From contig MKVK01000035.1 of the NCBI GenBank assembly GCA_001898825.1, forward strand, positions 1 to 64,000: a DNA stretch of 64,000 bases, written 5' to 3'. The position numbers were made by a program, and so were the translations under genes. This DNA is from Magnetospirillum sp. 64-120. Its GTDB lineage: Bacteria > Pseudomonadota > Alphaproteobacteria > Rhodospirillales > Magnetospirillaceae. This document shows, in pieces, positions 7,749 to 17,414 of the stretch; within the stretch, counting starts at the first letter, position 1, and every line of letters starts with the position of its first letter. The notes beneath the pieces were generated by a model that saw only the letters and a program-made list of their open reading frames with translations, made no database searches and was not told the origin of the DNA.

Positions 7749-8249
7749 ATGAACAAGACAAAGACGAAAAGGCGCCAGGGCGCCGTGGGCGCCGCCGCAG
7801 CGGCATCGACCTCGGTGGGCGCGGTGTTGGAGAATGAGGAGATATGGAAGCTCCTCTTTGCCGCATGGCTCATCGCGCTTGGATCGACCCTGAGCGTGCT
7901 GTTTATCGGCGAGATCATGGGCCAGACCCCGTGCGTGCTGTGCTGGTATCAGCGGGCTTTCATGTTCCCGCTGGCGGTGATCCTCGCCGTCGCCTGCTTT
8001 CGGACGGATGGCGCGGTATGGCGCTACGGCATGCCGCTGGCCGTCATCGGCGCCGCCATCGCCATCTGGCACACGCTGGTCTTCACCGGGGTGGCGCCAA
8101 CCGCCCTGGAACCCTGCGGGCAAGGCCCGTCCTGCTCCAGTGAAAACATGACAATCCTCGGCGGATTGCCGCTCCCGCTTCTATCCGTTGGCGCGTTCGG
8201 CGCCATCGCCGTTCTTCTGCATCTCGTTCGGAAAGGGGTCAGCGCATGA
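7749..8249 (+). CDS. DsbB/BdbC-like disulfide-forming membrane protein
   Basis: A 166-aa inner-membrane quinone-linked thiol oxidase. Four helices are predicted, with the first redox pair in TPCVLCWYQRAFMFP and the second in EPCGQGPSC. The CxxC-WYQR motif is diagnostic of the DsbB/BdbC family. The N-terminal 40 residues are Ala-rich and unusual. ATG at 7749 is preferred; GTG at 7737 is possible. Its stop overlaps the DsbA-like gene by ATGA, so the pair is coupled and should reoxidise its partner. Confidence 0.85.
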   Translation: MNKTKTKRRQGAVGAAAAASTSVGAVLENEEIWKLLFAAWLIALGSTLSVLFIGEIMGQTPCVLCWYQRAFMFPLAVILAVACFRTDGAVWRYGMPLAVIGAAIAIWHTLVFTGVAPTALEPCGQGPSCSSENMTILGGLPLPLLSVGAFGAIAVLLHLVRKGVSA

Positions 8250-8908
8250 CCAGACGTACCCTCGTTATCCTGACGGCCGTCATCGCCGTCAGCGTGTTCG
8301 CCGCCGCTGGCATGTGGTTTACCGGCAAGGATGCCGACAAGAAGGCGGGAGCGACCGTGGCCGACGCCAGCTTGCTGGTGCGCCCGCATTCACCGAGCTT
8401 CGGCCCCAGGTCGGCGCCGGTCACAATCGTCGAGTTCTTCGACCCGGCCTGCGAGACCTGCCGGGCGTTCTACCCCGTGGTCAAACGGATCATGGGTGAG
8501 TTCCCCGGCCAGGTCCGCCTGGTGGTCCGCTACACCCCGCTGCACCAAGGTTCGGACGAGGTGGTTCGCCTGCTCGAAACCGCCCGCCTGCAACGGAAAT
8601 TCGAGCCGGTGCTGGAAGCCATCCTGGAGGCCCAGCCGCAATGGGCCAGCCACAACGCGCCGCGCCTCGACAAGGCATGGGAAGCGGCAGCGGCGGCGGG
8701 CCTGGACGTAACCCGCGCACGCACTGCCCTGATGACACCAGAGGTCACGGCGGTCCTGGAACAGGATCGTAGCGACTCGGTGGCGGTCGGCGCGCAGAAG
8801 ACGCCGACGTTCTTGGTGAACGGCAAGCACCTGCCGAGCTTCGGCGCCCAGCAGCTTTATGATCTCGTGGAGAGCGAGGTGCGCGCGGCTCGGGCCTTGA
8901 AGTCTTAG
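8246..8908 (+). CDS. DsbA-family thioredoxin-fold oxidoreductase
   Basis: A 220-aa periplasmic thiol oxidoreductase anchored by an N-terminal hydrophobic segment (LVILTAVIAVSVFAAAGMWF). The active site is FFDPACETCRAFYP (CETC) and the cis-proline loop is KTPTFLVNG. Length and motifs fit the DsbA/BdbD group. Translational coupling to the DsbB-like gene shows that they work together, probably making disulfides in the secreted Cys proteins of this cluster. Confidence 0.88.
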   Translation: MTRRTLVILTAVIAVSVFAAAGMWFTGKDADKKAGATVADASLLVRPHSPSFGPRSAPVTIVEFFDPACETCRAFYPVVKRIMGEFPGQVRLVVRYTPLHQGSDEVVRLLETARLQRKFEPVLEAILEAQPQWASHNAPRLDKAWEAAAAAGLDVTRARTALMTPEVTAVLEQDRSDSVAVGAQKTPTFLVNGKHLPSFGAQQLYDLVESEVRAARALKS

Positions 8909-9000
8909 GGCACCCAAACCGCTCGCTTCGCAGAGCGTGGGCGACATAGCGCGCAAGAAGCTCGTCCGCATACGGACGTATCAGGTGACCACTCATGGCT

Positions 9001-9028
9001 CTGCCGTGCATGTCGCCACGCACGGCAG
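9001..9028. terminator. Hairpin between convergent genes, possible terminator
   Basis: CTGCCGTGC and GCACGGCAG, 9-bp arms around 10 nt, between the DsbA-like gene and the convergent gene at 9039. No clear T-tract follows, so it may act weakly or not at all. Confidence 0.35.
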
Positions 9029-9038
9029 GGAGGACGCG

Positions 9039-9482
9039 TTACGCAGACTTGCCGGGCTTCTTGCGCGCGGCCAGCGCGGCCTTCATCGCCGCATCCAGCT
9101 CGCCCGCCTTCACGGCGTCGATGACGGTCTGGATCGTCGGCACCAGCTTGTCCTTGGTCCCGACCTCGATGGCGTTCTGGTCCTTGCCCAGCGCCAGGAT
9201 CGTGTTGGCATAGCGGAGTTCGATGAACCACTTGCCACTCAGGTCGTGCCAGTACCAGGGGCGCAGGCGCTTCTCGCGCTCGACGGTGACAGTGGTGCCG
9301 CCTTCGCCCTTTTCCCGCACAATGCGGGTGGCCTTATAGGGGCGGCCTTCGGCAAGGGCGGTCGCCATTTCCAACTGCTCGGTAAGATGCGCGACCATGC
9401 GGTTGCGCATGCGCTCTTCCGGGGTCTCCTCGACCGGCTTGCGGGAGGCGTTGGCGAGCTTCAGCTTGGTCAGGGTGGACAT
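9039..9482 (-). CDS. DUF6641-like hypothetical protein
   Basis: A 147-aa basic soluble protein. The start MSTLTKLKLANASRK follows GGAG 8 nt upstream. The N-terminus is helical and charged (EERMRNRMVAHLTEQLEMA); the middle has the conserved-looking stretch RPWYWHDLSGKWFIELRYAN; the C-terminus is Ala/Lys-rich. From memory this matches a domain of unknown function found on plasmids and islands (DUF6641). No activity is known to me. Confidence 0.6.
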   Translation of the reverse strand: MSTLTKLKLANASRKPVEETPEERMRNRMVAHLTEQLEMATALAEGRPYKATRIVREKGEGGTTVTVEREKRLRPWYWHDLSGKWFIELRYANTILALGKDQNAIEVGTKDKLVPTIQTVIDAVKAGELDAAMKAALAARKKPGKSA

Positions 9483-9933
9483 TGGTCGTTCTCCGTGTGT
9501 TTCCGTTAACCACACGCTAGCGACCGATTTTCGGAAAATCTGCCGATTTATCTTTTCAAATCAGGTCCATAGACGCATGCGCCTCTGGTGCTGCAAAGTG
9601 CATTTGTCGAACTCTGGCGGCTGTTTCGTGGGCCAGATATGGCGAACTTACTTGATGTAAGCTCTGAATTCGGATGGTGTGAACGGGCAATGGTAGGGCT
9701 GCGCGGCCAGTGTGCTTATACACAGACAATACACATGCCCACGCAATCTTCTGTAAGCTATTGATATACAATATAAAAATGAACTATACGGTTAATTACC
9801 AGCAGACCGAACGCGGTGGTTGGGAGGAAAAATCAAGGACTTAGCGGATACGCAATTGATCCGCGTCGTGCCGCCGTGGGGGCTTCGGCCCTGTTGATCT
9901 GGTCCGAACCGCCTGATCCATCGTGATGTAAAG
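9483..9933. other. Intergenic region at the accessory/core junction
   Basis: No gene seen. It contains repeat copy 2 (9644-9664) and an AT-rich patch around 9755-9800 (TATACAATATAAAAATG) that could hold a promoter or recombination junction. To the right, gene content becomes core-like. Confidence 0.4.
9644..9664. repeat. 21-bp palindromic repeat, copy 2
   Basis: GAACTTAC-TTGAT-GTAAGCTC. It matches 18 of 21 bases of the copy at 3415-3435, in the same orientation, on the far side of the metal-resistance module. Confidence 0.5.
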
Positions 9934-9970
9934 TTGACAAGGAAACTTTTCTATTATAGTTTCCTTGTCA
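9934..9970 (+). promoter_or_regulatory. marR promoter with a perfect 12-bp inverted repeat
   Basis: -35 TTGACA at 9934-9939 lies inside TGACAAGGAAAC (9935-9946), whose exact inverse GTTTCCTTGTCA stands at 9959-9970 across a 12-nt AT-rich spacer that holds the probable -10. The site overlaps the promoter 16 bp before the marR start, the normal place for autorepression. Confidence 0.7.
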
Positions 9971-9986
9971 GCTTTATGGAGGGGCT

Positions 9987-10439
9987 ATGTCTGCTGTCTC
10001 TGATCTGGCCAGCCATACGGGGTACCTGCTGCGCATGGTGTCGAACGCCGTGTCCCAGCGGTTCGCACGTAAACTTGCTGGTGAAGATGTGACCGTGGCG
10101 GAATGGGCTATGCTTCGTTCGCTCTATGGCAGCGGGGCCATTGCTCCGTCGGCCTTGGCCGAAAAGATGGGGATGACCAAAGGGGCGATCAGCAAGCTGG
10201 CTGACCGTCTGCACGAGAAGGGCTTGATCAGCCGTACCGGCAACCCGGAGGATCGGCGCGGTCACAGCCTGTCGCTTTCGACGGCGGGCGCGATGAAGGT
10301 TCCTTTGCTGGCCGGGTTTGCCGACGACAATGACGCGGCTTTCTTCGCTGTCCTGAGCGCTGAAGAGCACGAGCGGTTGCGCGATTTGCTCCGCACGTTA
10401 ATCGTCAAGAACGGGCTGTCGACCGTACCCGTCGACTGA
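9987..10439 (+). CDS. MarR-family transcriptional regulator
   Basis: A 150-aa dimeric winged-helix protein. The DNA-binding core is visible as VTVAEWAMLRSLY, IAPSALAEKMGMTKGAISKL and the wing ISRTGNPEDRRGHSLSLSTAG (DRRG). MarR proteins usually repress their own operon and release DNA on binding a small ligand. The perfect inverted repeat over its promoter fits autoregulation. The next gene, 30 bp downstream, is probably cotranscribed and a likely target. Confidence 0.85.
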   Translation: MSAVSDLASHTGYLLRMVSNAVSQRFARKLAGEDVTVAEWAMLRSLYGSGAIAPSALAEKMGMTKGAISKLADRLHEKGLISRTGNPEDRRGHSLSLSTAGAMKVPLLAGFADDNDAAFFAVLSAEEHERLRDLLRTLIVKNGLSTVPVD

Positions 10440-10469
10440 CCTTCCGCCACTTAAGGAAAGGTACTGCGC

Positions 10470-10871
10470 ATGGACGCGGAACGGATTGCCATTGCCAAAG
10501 CCTGTCTCGATGCCGCGCATGACGGGAGCTTGAGCTTTCCTGAAATCGTCGGCACGCTTATCGACACGGGTTTCGAAGGGTATTTGGTCGATTATCGGCG
10601 CAACAAACAGATGTTCTATCTGCCGGATGGTGACGCCGTGGAACTTGATATGCCGCCTTCAATTGGCGCGGTCGCGGCCGCGTTCGATGCCGCCGGGGTG
10701 GAATCGCTGGTCCGGTGGGCGCAGGCCAATACCCCCGACTACAACTATTCCGCCTTCTGCACGTCGGCGAAGGCCGCGGGGTGCGCCGGTTATCTCGTCT
10801 CGTTCCTGGGGCGCCGCGTGGTCTATTTCGGCCGTACGGCCGAAACCCATGTCGAGTTGTTCCCGCAGTGA
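10470..10871 (+). CDS. DUF1398 (YbcV-like) protein
   Basis: A 133-aa soluble protein of the DUF1398 group, recognised by AHDGSLSFPEIVGTLIDTGFEGYLVDYR early on and YSAFCTSAKAAGCAGYLVSF near the end. The family has no established activity. It follows the marR gene closely and is probably in its regulon. Confidence 0.7.
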   Translation: MDAERIAIAKACLDAAHDGSLSFPEIVGTLIDTGFEGYLVDYRRNKQMFYLPDGDAVELDMPPSIGAVAAAFDAAGVESLVRWAQANTPDYNYSAFCTSAKAAGCAGYLVSFLGRRVVYFGRTAETHVELFPQ

Positions 10872-10904
10872 ACCTTACCGTCTTGCTCTCCGCGTGATAG
10901 GCGA

Positions 10905-12980
10905 TCAGTCCGCAGCAAGGACACGATTGCGTCCCTGGTTCTTGGCGCGATAAAGCGCTTGGTCGACCCGGGAAATGATCGCCTCGATGCTTTCGCCGGG
11001 CTGATGGACGGCGATACCGAAGCTGGCACTTTGGTTGCCGGCGGTCGGAAATACGTGTTCGGCGATATGGCCACGCAAATTTTCCGCCAGCGCCACCAGA
11101 CCTGGGCCATCGGTTTCGGGGCAGACGATCAGGAATTCCTCTCCGCCCCAACGGCCGACGGTGTCGGTGGCCCGCACCGATGTGGACAAGATATTGGCGG
11201 TCTGCACCAGGACGACGTCGCCGACCGGGTGACCAAAGCTGTCGTTGATCCGTTTGAAATGGTCGATATCCAGCAAGATCAGGCCAAAGGGGCGACCGCT
11301 GCGTTCTTGGCGCAGGTGTTCGCTGGCCAGGACCTGGTCCAGTTTGGTACGGTTATAGATGCCGGTCAGCCGGTCGGTGACCGAAATCCGCTGTAATTCG
11401 TGATTTTTTTGCTCAAGTTCGCGGGTGCGCTCGGCGACCTGATGTTCCAGGTGCTCGGCGTGTTGGCGCAATTGCTCGTAGGATGCCTTGATCTCTAACG
11501 TCATGCCGTTGAAGGCCTGGGTCAGTTCGCCCAGTTCGTCGCGGGCCACCACTTCGACGCATCCGTCGTAGTGGCGTTGCTTGATCCTGCCGACGCCGGC
11601 GATCAACAGGCGCAATTGCCGGGTCTGCCCCAGGGCGAACCACGTCGCCACGATCCCCACCAAGGCTGCCAGGATCAGCGCCATGACGACCACGGAGGAC
11701 CGGGCGTCGGCGCCGCTGCGGAAGATCTGGCCGGCGACCTCGTCACGCAAGGACACCAATTGGCGTTCCGGCACGACCATTCCCAGGTAAAGGGAATCCT
11801 TGACGATCTCGGCCCCTTTGCCGGTCCACAGGTTGAACGAGGTCACCCGCCGCAGGGCCAGCAGGAATGTCTGTCCCGTGTCATCCTGGAAGCGATGGAC
11901 GGCGAAGCCGTTGGTGTCGTTGATGGCCAGGAACGCCTCGCGCAGGGTCGGGTGCTGACTTTCGGCCAATTTGAAAAAGCTTTGGGTGACGCCGTGCTCG
12001 GCCTTCTGGCCGGTGGCTTTTTGCAGACCCAGGATGGCTCCCCAGTGATCCTTCAACCCCAGGACGTTGCCGTCGCTTTGCATCAAAAAGGAAAAGCCGC
12101 CGGTTTCGGTTTCCTCTTCCACCAGTTCGATCAGGTTGGAGACGTTGTAGTCCAGAGCCGCGGCCCCCGCATTCTGGGTGCGGTCCCGGTTCCACAGAGG
12201 GGCGAAGAAGGTCACCATCAGCCCGGTGCCGCCGGCATCCTCGTAAAGCGGTGTCAGCGTCACCTCGTCGCGTGGTCCGGGGGGGCGGTTCGCCGGGTCG
12301 GTCAGCCAGCCCTGCCAGCCCTCGATGATGCCGGGGAAGAAGAAATCCCACCAATTGGCGGTATTGTGACCGGCATATTTCTCGTCGAAGATCGCCGGCA
12401 TTTGCGCCCAGGGGTTCATCACCATGACCGGGGTGGCCTTTGGTCCGGTGACGTATAGCCAGCCTTTCTTCAGGCCGTTTTGTCCGACCGCGTGCAACAG
12501 CGGCTTCATCGGAGTCATGCTGTCGGTGAAGACCCGGGTCTCTGGGGTCAGTTGGCCTGACGGGTCAAGAAGATAACCCCAGATGCTCATGCTGACGCCG
12601 AAAGGACCATCCTTGTGATTGGCCCAATGTCCCTTTTGATTGTATTCGAAGTCGTTGTGCAGCAAGGGGATGGTCTGCAGTTCCCCACCCAGCGCCGCCA
12701 ATGGCGGTTCGTCGATGATCCGCTGGGCCGAACCGCGGACGATGTTCAGTTCGTTGCGGATGGCTTCCAGTCTTAGGGCCACCTTGGCCGCCCCGTCGCC
12801 GGTGCGGCTGTTCAGGTAGTGGCGATACATGCTTTCCAGGCTCTGCTCGGTCAGCCTGGCCGAGGCCTGCGACAGCGACTCGATCCGCGCTGTGCCCAGG
12901 GTAATCAGCAAGATGGCGAAGCACAGCAGCGGCGCGACGGCGAGAACGATGACCTTCAGGGTAAAACTGGTTTTCGGCAT
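10905..12980 (-). CDS. Membrane-bound diguanylate cyclase (Cache-HAMP-GGDEF)
   Basis: A 691-aa enzyme that makes cyclic di-GMP from GTP. Order: TM helix at about 8-28, a large periplasmic Cache-like sensor (about 45-400), a second helix (VVVMALILAALVGIVATWFA), a HAMP linker (ELGELTQAFNGM), a coiled coil, then GGDEF with RLTGIYNR and the active site RWGGEEFLIVCPE. An RATD motif sits exactly five residues before GGEEF, the canonical inhibitory site, so product inhibition is likely. AAGGA precedes the start. It is read in the same direction as the chemotaxis receptor upstream. Confidence 0.9.
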   Translation of the reverse strand: MPKTSFTLKVIVLAVAPLLCFAILLITLGTARIESLSQASARLTEQSLESMYRHYLNSRTGDGAAKVALRLEAIRNELNIVRGSAQRIIDEPPLAALGGELQTIPLLHNDFEYNQKGHWANHKDGPFGVSMSIWGYLLDPSGQLTPETRVFTDSMTPMKPLLHAVGQNGLKKGWLYVTGPKATPVMVMNPWAQMPAIFDEKYAGHNTANWWDFFFPGIIEGWQGWLTDPANRPPGPRDEVTLTPLYEDAGGTGLMVTFFAPLWNRDRTQNAGAAALDYNVSNLIELVEEETETGGFSFLMQSDGNVLGLKDHWGAILGLQKATGQKAEHGVTQSFFKLAESQHPTLREAFLAINDTNGFAVHRFQDDTGQTFLLALRRVTSFNLWTGKGAEIVKDSLYLGMVVPERQLVSLRDEVAGQIFRSGADARSSVVVMALILAALVGIVATWFALGQTRQLRLLIAGVGRIKQRHYDGCVEVVARDELGELTQAFNGMTLEIKASYEQLRQHAEHLEHQVAERTRELEQKNHELQRISVTDRLTGIYNRTKLDQVLASEHLRQERSGRPFGLILLDIDHFKRINDSFGHPVGDVVLVQTANILSTSVRATDTVGRWGGEEFLIVCPETDGPGLVALAENLRGHIAEHVFPTAGNQSASFGIAVHQPGESIEAIISRVDQALYRAKNQGRNRVLAAD

Positions 12981-13103
12981 CCCGCGCGTCCTTGGCCCTC
13001 ATGTTGGGATGGACTATGTCCTTGGGTTGCATGCCATGGCTATATGTTATTCAATCTTGGGGCGAATGAACGCCAAAAATCGGCGATGTTCGTGGGATTG
13101 CCC

Positions 13104-15167
13104 CTAGCCGTGCTGGCGCAGCAACCCCACCAGGCTGTTGAATTTATGATGCAGGCTGTCGGTTTCGCTGGCCACCTGGGTGGTCAGGTGCTTGACCTCT
13201 TCCGCTGAATGCTCGGTGGTGTCGACGCTGCCCTTGACCACGGTGATGGTGCTGGCGACGGCGGCGACGCCATCGGACGCCTGCTGGATCGAGCGCGAGA
13301 TTTCGGCGGTGGCGCAGTTCTGTTCTTCCACCGCCGAGGCGATGGACGTGGCCAATTCGCTGATCTGGCCGACGATGCGGTCGATGCCGACGATGGCCTG
13401 GGTGGCGCTGTCCGAGCCCCGTTGGATGGCATCCACCTGGGATTGGATCTGTTCGGTGGCCTTGGCGGTTTGGTTGGCCAGGGCCTTGACCTCTCCGGCG
13501 ACCACGGCGAAGCCCTTGCCGGCTTCGCCGGCGCGCGCCGCCTCGATGGTGGCGTTCAGCGCCAACAGGTTGGTCTGGCTGGCGATCTGTTGGATCAGCA
13601 GCACGATCTCGCCGATGCTTTGGGCGGCGTTGGTCAACTCGTGCACGGTGTCGCGCGACAGACGGGCTTCCTCGACCGCCTGGTTCGACACGTTGGCCAT
13701 GGACGTCACCACCTGGCTGATCTCGCCGATGGAGGCCAGCAACTGGGTGGTCGCCGAAGCGATGGTCTGGACGTTGGCGGCGGCCTGTTCGGCGGCGTTG
13801 TTGACGTCGCGCGAGCCGTCGGAAGCTTCTTGCGCCAGTTGCGCCAGCCCGTCCGAGGTGCTGTGCAGCGCCCCGATATGGTGGTGCACCGACACCATCA
13901 GCGCGTCCACCTGGGTGGCGAAGTCTTCCAGCCGGGCGTCGGTCTGGCGTCGGGCTTCGGCCTGGGCCACATGCTCGGCGTTGACGGCGGCTTCGGCGGC
14001 GCGGGCGGCCTGGGCGTTCAGGCGCAGGGTTTCCAGCGCCTGGCCGATGCGGCCGATTTCGTCGCGGCGGTTCACATGGGGAATGGTCACGTCCAGATCA
14101 TTGTCGGCCAGACGGCTGATGGTCTGGGTCATGTCCATCAGGGCGCTGACTACCCGGCGGTTGAAGATGATGGTGATGCCCACCAGCAGCGAGGCCAGCA
14201 CCGCCAGCATGCCCAGCGCCAGCGCCAGGCGTGCGTTCAGGCGGGACAATTGCTGGTCGCTGACGCCGACGGCGCGCTCGATGAAGGCGTCGCGCAAATT
14301 GGCGATGACGGCGAAATTGGCGACGCTGATCTTGCGGAATTGCGCAGGCGTGACCGGATAGTCCTTTTGTTCGCGCGACGCGTCGGCGGCGGCCTGGATC
14401 ATTGACTGCAATTCGCCGAACACCCGGTTCTTGACCTCGTCAAGCTTGGTTTTGACCTCGGGGCCGGAATCCAGGTAGCTGCTCTGGTTGGTGATACTGT
14501 CCCAGATTTGGGCGACCTGGCCGTCGAAATGGGCGTGACGTTCCGCCTGGGTCGGCGTCATCGGCTTGTTGGTGCCGATGATGGTCATCAAGGTGGTGTT
14601 GCGTTGGCCGGCGACGTTGCGCAAGTTCGCTGCCGCATGGGCCAGGACCACGTAGTCGCCGGCGATGCCGTCCAGGCGGTTGATTTCCTGCAACAGGGAC
14701 GTGCCGTGTTCGATGACGCCGTCGCCGACGGCGAAGTTGGCGGTCATCCATTGCTTGTCGATGCCGTTGGGACGGTCCGCCTTGGACTGTTCCAGTGCCG
14801 CCAGCATGGGGCGGCGGGCTTGATTGAGCTTGTCGCGGAGTTCGGCCATCACCCGTTGCGAGGCTTCTGGCAACACCGCCATGGCCTGTTCGAAGGCTTG
14901 ATCCGACGCCTTGCGCAATCCGGCCAACTGGGCGGCGGTTTCAGCGGAGACCGCGCCATCAGCGGTCAGCGCCAGATTATGGCCGCCGCGTTCCAGGCTG
15001 ACCTGTTCGGACAGACGCAGCAAAGCGCCCTGGCCGATCACCAATTGCCGCGCCACCAAGACGTCGTTGCGGCTGCCGAGCGCGTCGAAAACCATGCCTA
15101 AAGCCGAGGCCATGGCCATGGCGGCGATGCCGGCCATGCACAGGAAAAAGAAGTGCCGGATTTTCAT
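13104..15167 (-). CDS. Methyl-accepting chemotaxis protein
   Basis: A 687-aa receptor. TM1 is near the N-terminus ([20 protein letters not shown]). The periplasmic part (about 30-310) is helical and includes [12 protein letters not shown], a pattern like nitrate/nitrite-sensing NIT domains, though this is uncertain. TM2 ([18 protein letters not shown]) is followed by HAMP ([19 protein letters not shown]) and the signalling domain with the tip [30 protein letters not shown]. There is no C-terminal NWETF-type methylase tether. It signals to CheA/CheW to steer flagella. AGGAGCGAAAG precedes the ATG. Confidence 0.9.
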   Translation of the reverse strand: MKIRHFFFLCMAGIAAMAMASALGMVFDALGSRNDVLVARQLVIGQGALLRLSEQVSLERGGHNLALTADGAVSAETAAQLAGLRKASDQAFEQAMAVLPEASQRVMAELRDKLNQARRPMLAALEQSKADRPNGIDKQWMTANFAVGDGVIEHGTSLLQEINRLDGIAGDYVVLAHAAANLRNVAGQRNTTLMTIIGTNKPMTPTQAERHAHFDGQVAQIWDSITNQSSYLDSGPEVKTKLDEVKNRVFGELQSMIQAAADASREQKDYPVTPAQFRKISVANFAVIANLRDAFIERAVGVSDQQLSRLNARLALALGMLAVLASLLVGITIIFNRRVVSALMDMTQTISRLADNDLDVTIPHVNRRDEIGRIGQALETLRLNAQAARAAEAAVNAEHVAQAEARRQTDARLEDFATQVDALMVSVHHHIGALHSTSDGLAQLAQEASDGSRDVNNAAEQAAANVQTIASATTQLLASIGEISQVVTSMANVSNQAVEEARLSRDTVHELTNAAQSIGEIVLLIQQIASQTNLLALNATIEAARAGEAGKGFAVVAGEVKALANQTAKATEQIQSQVDAIQRGSDSATQAIVGIDRIVGQISELATSIASAVEEQNCATAEISRSIQQASDGVAAVASTITVVKGSVDTTEHSAEEVKHLTTQVASETDSLHHKFNSLVGLLRQHG

Positions 15168-15267
15168 CTTTCGCTCCTGGGGGGCTTGGCGAAGTTTTGC
15201 TCATTACGGTTATTGTGCGCCTCTTGCGGGAAGAGGCAATGAGTAATAGGCATCCAGGGGCAGGCGG

Positions 15268-16494
15268 TTAAGCTCCGTCGTCCAGAACCTCGCGCAGGCT
15301 GACGCCCAGGGCGGCGCGGCCGTCCTGGCGGGCCTTGTCCACCAGGGCTTGGGCCCGCTGGTTCCAGGCGATGTCGCCGGGCAGGATTTCCACGGCCAGC
15401 TCCATGTCCAGGGCGGCGACCAGATCGGCCAGGCTGACGGTTTCCAGGTCGCGGGCCAGCACGACGCGGCGGCGAATGGTCGGCGCGGTGAAGCCGGTGG
15501 CGTGCAGCCGCGCCAGCAGGCGGAACAGTTCCCGTTCGCCGGCCGACGTCCGCGCCAGCAATTGCCGCCTTGTGGCGCCGCCCTGGCCGGCGCGGGACAC
15601 GTCGCGCAGGATGGACAGGATTTCCAAGGCCAAGGTCAGGCGGCGACCGGGCCGCGACGGGCCGTGGCCCAGATGGTGACCGGACCGCCATTCTGGCAAC
15701 GCCGCAGTGATCTCGGCGCCGATCAGCACCGCCAGCCACGACAGCCAGGTCCAGGTCAGGAACACCGGCAGCACCGCCACCGCCCCGTACAGGCTGGCAT
15801 AGGTGCGTGACGAGGTGATGTACAGCCCGAAACCCCAGCGCAACAGCGCGAAAAGCAGGGCGGCGACGATGGCCCCCAAGGCGGCGTCGCGGATCGCCAC
15901 CCGGCGGTTGGGGATGGCCGAGAACATGACGGCAAAGGCGGCCCAGGTCAGGATGGTGGGGACCGGCAGCGCCAGGAACGGGGTCGCCGCCTTGGCCACC
16001 GACCAGCGGGTCAGGGCGGTGACATAGCCCTGCAGCGACAGCGCCGCCCCCATCAGCAGCGGCCCCAGGGTCAGCGCCGTCCAGTAAACCAACAATTTGG
16101 ACAGCGCCGAGCGCGCCTTGGCGACGCGGAAGATGGCGTTCATGGTGCCTTCGATGGTCACCAGCAACATGATGGCGGTGATCACCAGGGACAGGATGCC
16201 GATGGCCGACAACCGCCCGGCATTGTCGATGAAACGGTTGATCTGCAATTGCACCACGTCGCCGATGGATGGCGCGAAGGTGCGGAAGGCCCAGGACACC
16301 AGATCCTGGCGCACGGTGTCGAAAGCCGGGAAGGCGGCCAGCATGGCAAGCGCGATGGCCATCAACGGCACCAGCGACAAAAGCGAGGTGTAGGTCAGCG
16401 ACCCGGCCATGCGGCTGACGCCGTCTTCGCGGCCGCGGCGGACGGCAAAGCGCAGGAACTCGGCGATTTGTCGTGATTTCAGCCGTGCAGGCAT
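15268..16494 (-). CDS. YihY/BrkB family membrane protein
   Basis: A 408-aa inner-membrane protein with about six helices. Family landmarks are SLTYTSLLSLVPLMAIALAM, GTMNAIFRVAKARSALSKLL, LYGAVAVLPVFLTWTWLSW and GAEITAAL. The C-terminal 120 residues are soluble and look like a winged-helix extension (ATRRQLLARTSAGERELFRL). The family was once misnamed ribonuclease BN; its real function is unclear. The start MPARLKSRQIAEF was chosen for its purine-rich leader. It is divergent from fabI. Confidence 0.85.
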   Translation of the reverse strand: MPARLKSRQIAEFLRFAVRRGREDGVSRMAGSLTYTSLLSLVPLMAIALAMLAAFPAFDTVRQDLVSWAFRTFAPSIGDVVQLQINRFIDNAGRLSAIGILSLVITAIMLLVTIEGTMNAIFRVAKARSALSKLLVYWTALTLGPLLMGAALSLQGYVTALTRWSVAKAATPFLALPVPTILTWAAFAVMFSAIPNRRVAIRDAALGAIVAALLFALLRWGFGLYITSSRTYASLYGAVAVLPVFLTWTWLSWLAVLIGAEITAALPEWRSGHHLGHGPSRPGRRLTLALEILSILRDVSRAGQGGATRRQLLARTSAGERELFRLLARLHATGFTAPTIRRRVVLARDLETVSLADLVAALDMELAVEILPGDIAWNQRAQALVDKARQDGRAALGVSLREVLDDGA

Positions 16495-16592
16495 GCAGAC
16501 GCTTCCCCCCTTTTGCGCGGCACCACGTTTCGTGTAGGATGCCCGCCGCCTTCGCAGGCCACAAGACAACATTGCGTAAAGAGAGGACCAGC

Positions 16593-17411
16593 ATGACCGC
16601 TCCGACTCCGTTGATGGCCGGCAAGAAGGGTTTGATCATGGGCGTCGCCAACGACCGCTCGATCGCCTGGGGCATCGCCAAGGCCTGCCGTGCCCAAGGG
16701 GCCGAACTGGCCTTCACCTATCTGGGCGAAGCCCTGGAAAAGCGCGTGCGCCCGTTGGCGGAAAGCGTGGGCTCGGACATCGTCCTGCCTTGCGACGTCG
16801 GTGACGAGGCTTCCATCGACGCCGTGTTCGAGGCGCTGAAAGCCAAGTGGGGCAAGCTGGACTTCGTCGTCCACGCCATCGGCTATTCCGACAAGGAACA
16901 GCTGCGCGGCCGCTATGCCGACACCACGCTGGAGAATTTCCAGAACACCATGCACATCTCGGTGTTCTCGTTCACCTCGGTGGCCCGTCGTGCCGCCGAT
17001 ATGATGCCCGATGGCGGCTCGCTGCTGACCCTGACTTATTACGGCGCCGAGCGCGTCATGCCGCACTACAACGTCATGGGCGTGGCCAAGGCGGCGCTGG
17101 AAGCCAGCGTGCGCTATCTGGCCGTCGACCTGGGCAAGCAGGGCATCCGCGTCAATTCCATGTCGGCCGGTCCGATGAAGACCCTGGCGGCGTCCGGCAT
17201 CGGCGATTTCCGCTATATCCTGAAGTGGAACGAATACAACAGCCCGCTGAAGCGTAACACCACCTTGGAAGACGTGGGCGGCGCCGGCCTGTACCTGCTG
17301 TCCGACCTGTCCTCGGGCGTCACCGGCGAATGCCATCACGTGGATAGCGGCTATCACGTGGTCGGCATGAAGGCGGTGGACGCCCCCGACATCACCGTGT
17401 CCAAGGACTGA
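16593..17411 (+). CDS. fabI: Enoyl-[acyl-carrier-protein] reductase (NADH)
   Basis: A 272-aa short-chain dehydrogenase-fold enzyme of fatty-acid synthesis type II that reduces the trans-2-enoyl-ACP double bond. It shows the divergent nucleotide site GLIMGVANDRSIAWGIAKA, the YX6K active site (Tyr and Lys in MPHYNVMGVAKAALEA), SAGPMKTLAASGIGDF and the C-terminal GVTGECHHVDSGYHVVGM. GAGAGGA precedes the start. The gap to aroC is 3 bp, so they form an operon. Confidence 0.95.
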   Translation: MTAPTPLMAGKKGLIMGVANDRSIAWGIAKACRAQGAELAFTYLGEALEKRVRPLAESVGSDIVLPCDVGDEASIDAVFEALKAKWGKLDFVVHAIGYSDKEQLRGRYADTTLENFQNTMHISVFSFTSVARRAADMMPDGGSLLTLTYYGAERVMPHYNVMGVAKAALEASVRYLAVDLGKQGIRVNSMSAGPMKTLAASGIGDFRYILKWNEYNSPLKRNTTLEDVGGAGLYLLSDLSSGVTGECHHVDSGYHVVGMKAVDAPDITVSKD

Positions 17412-17414
17412 CGC

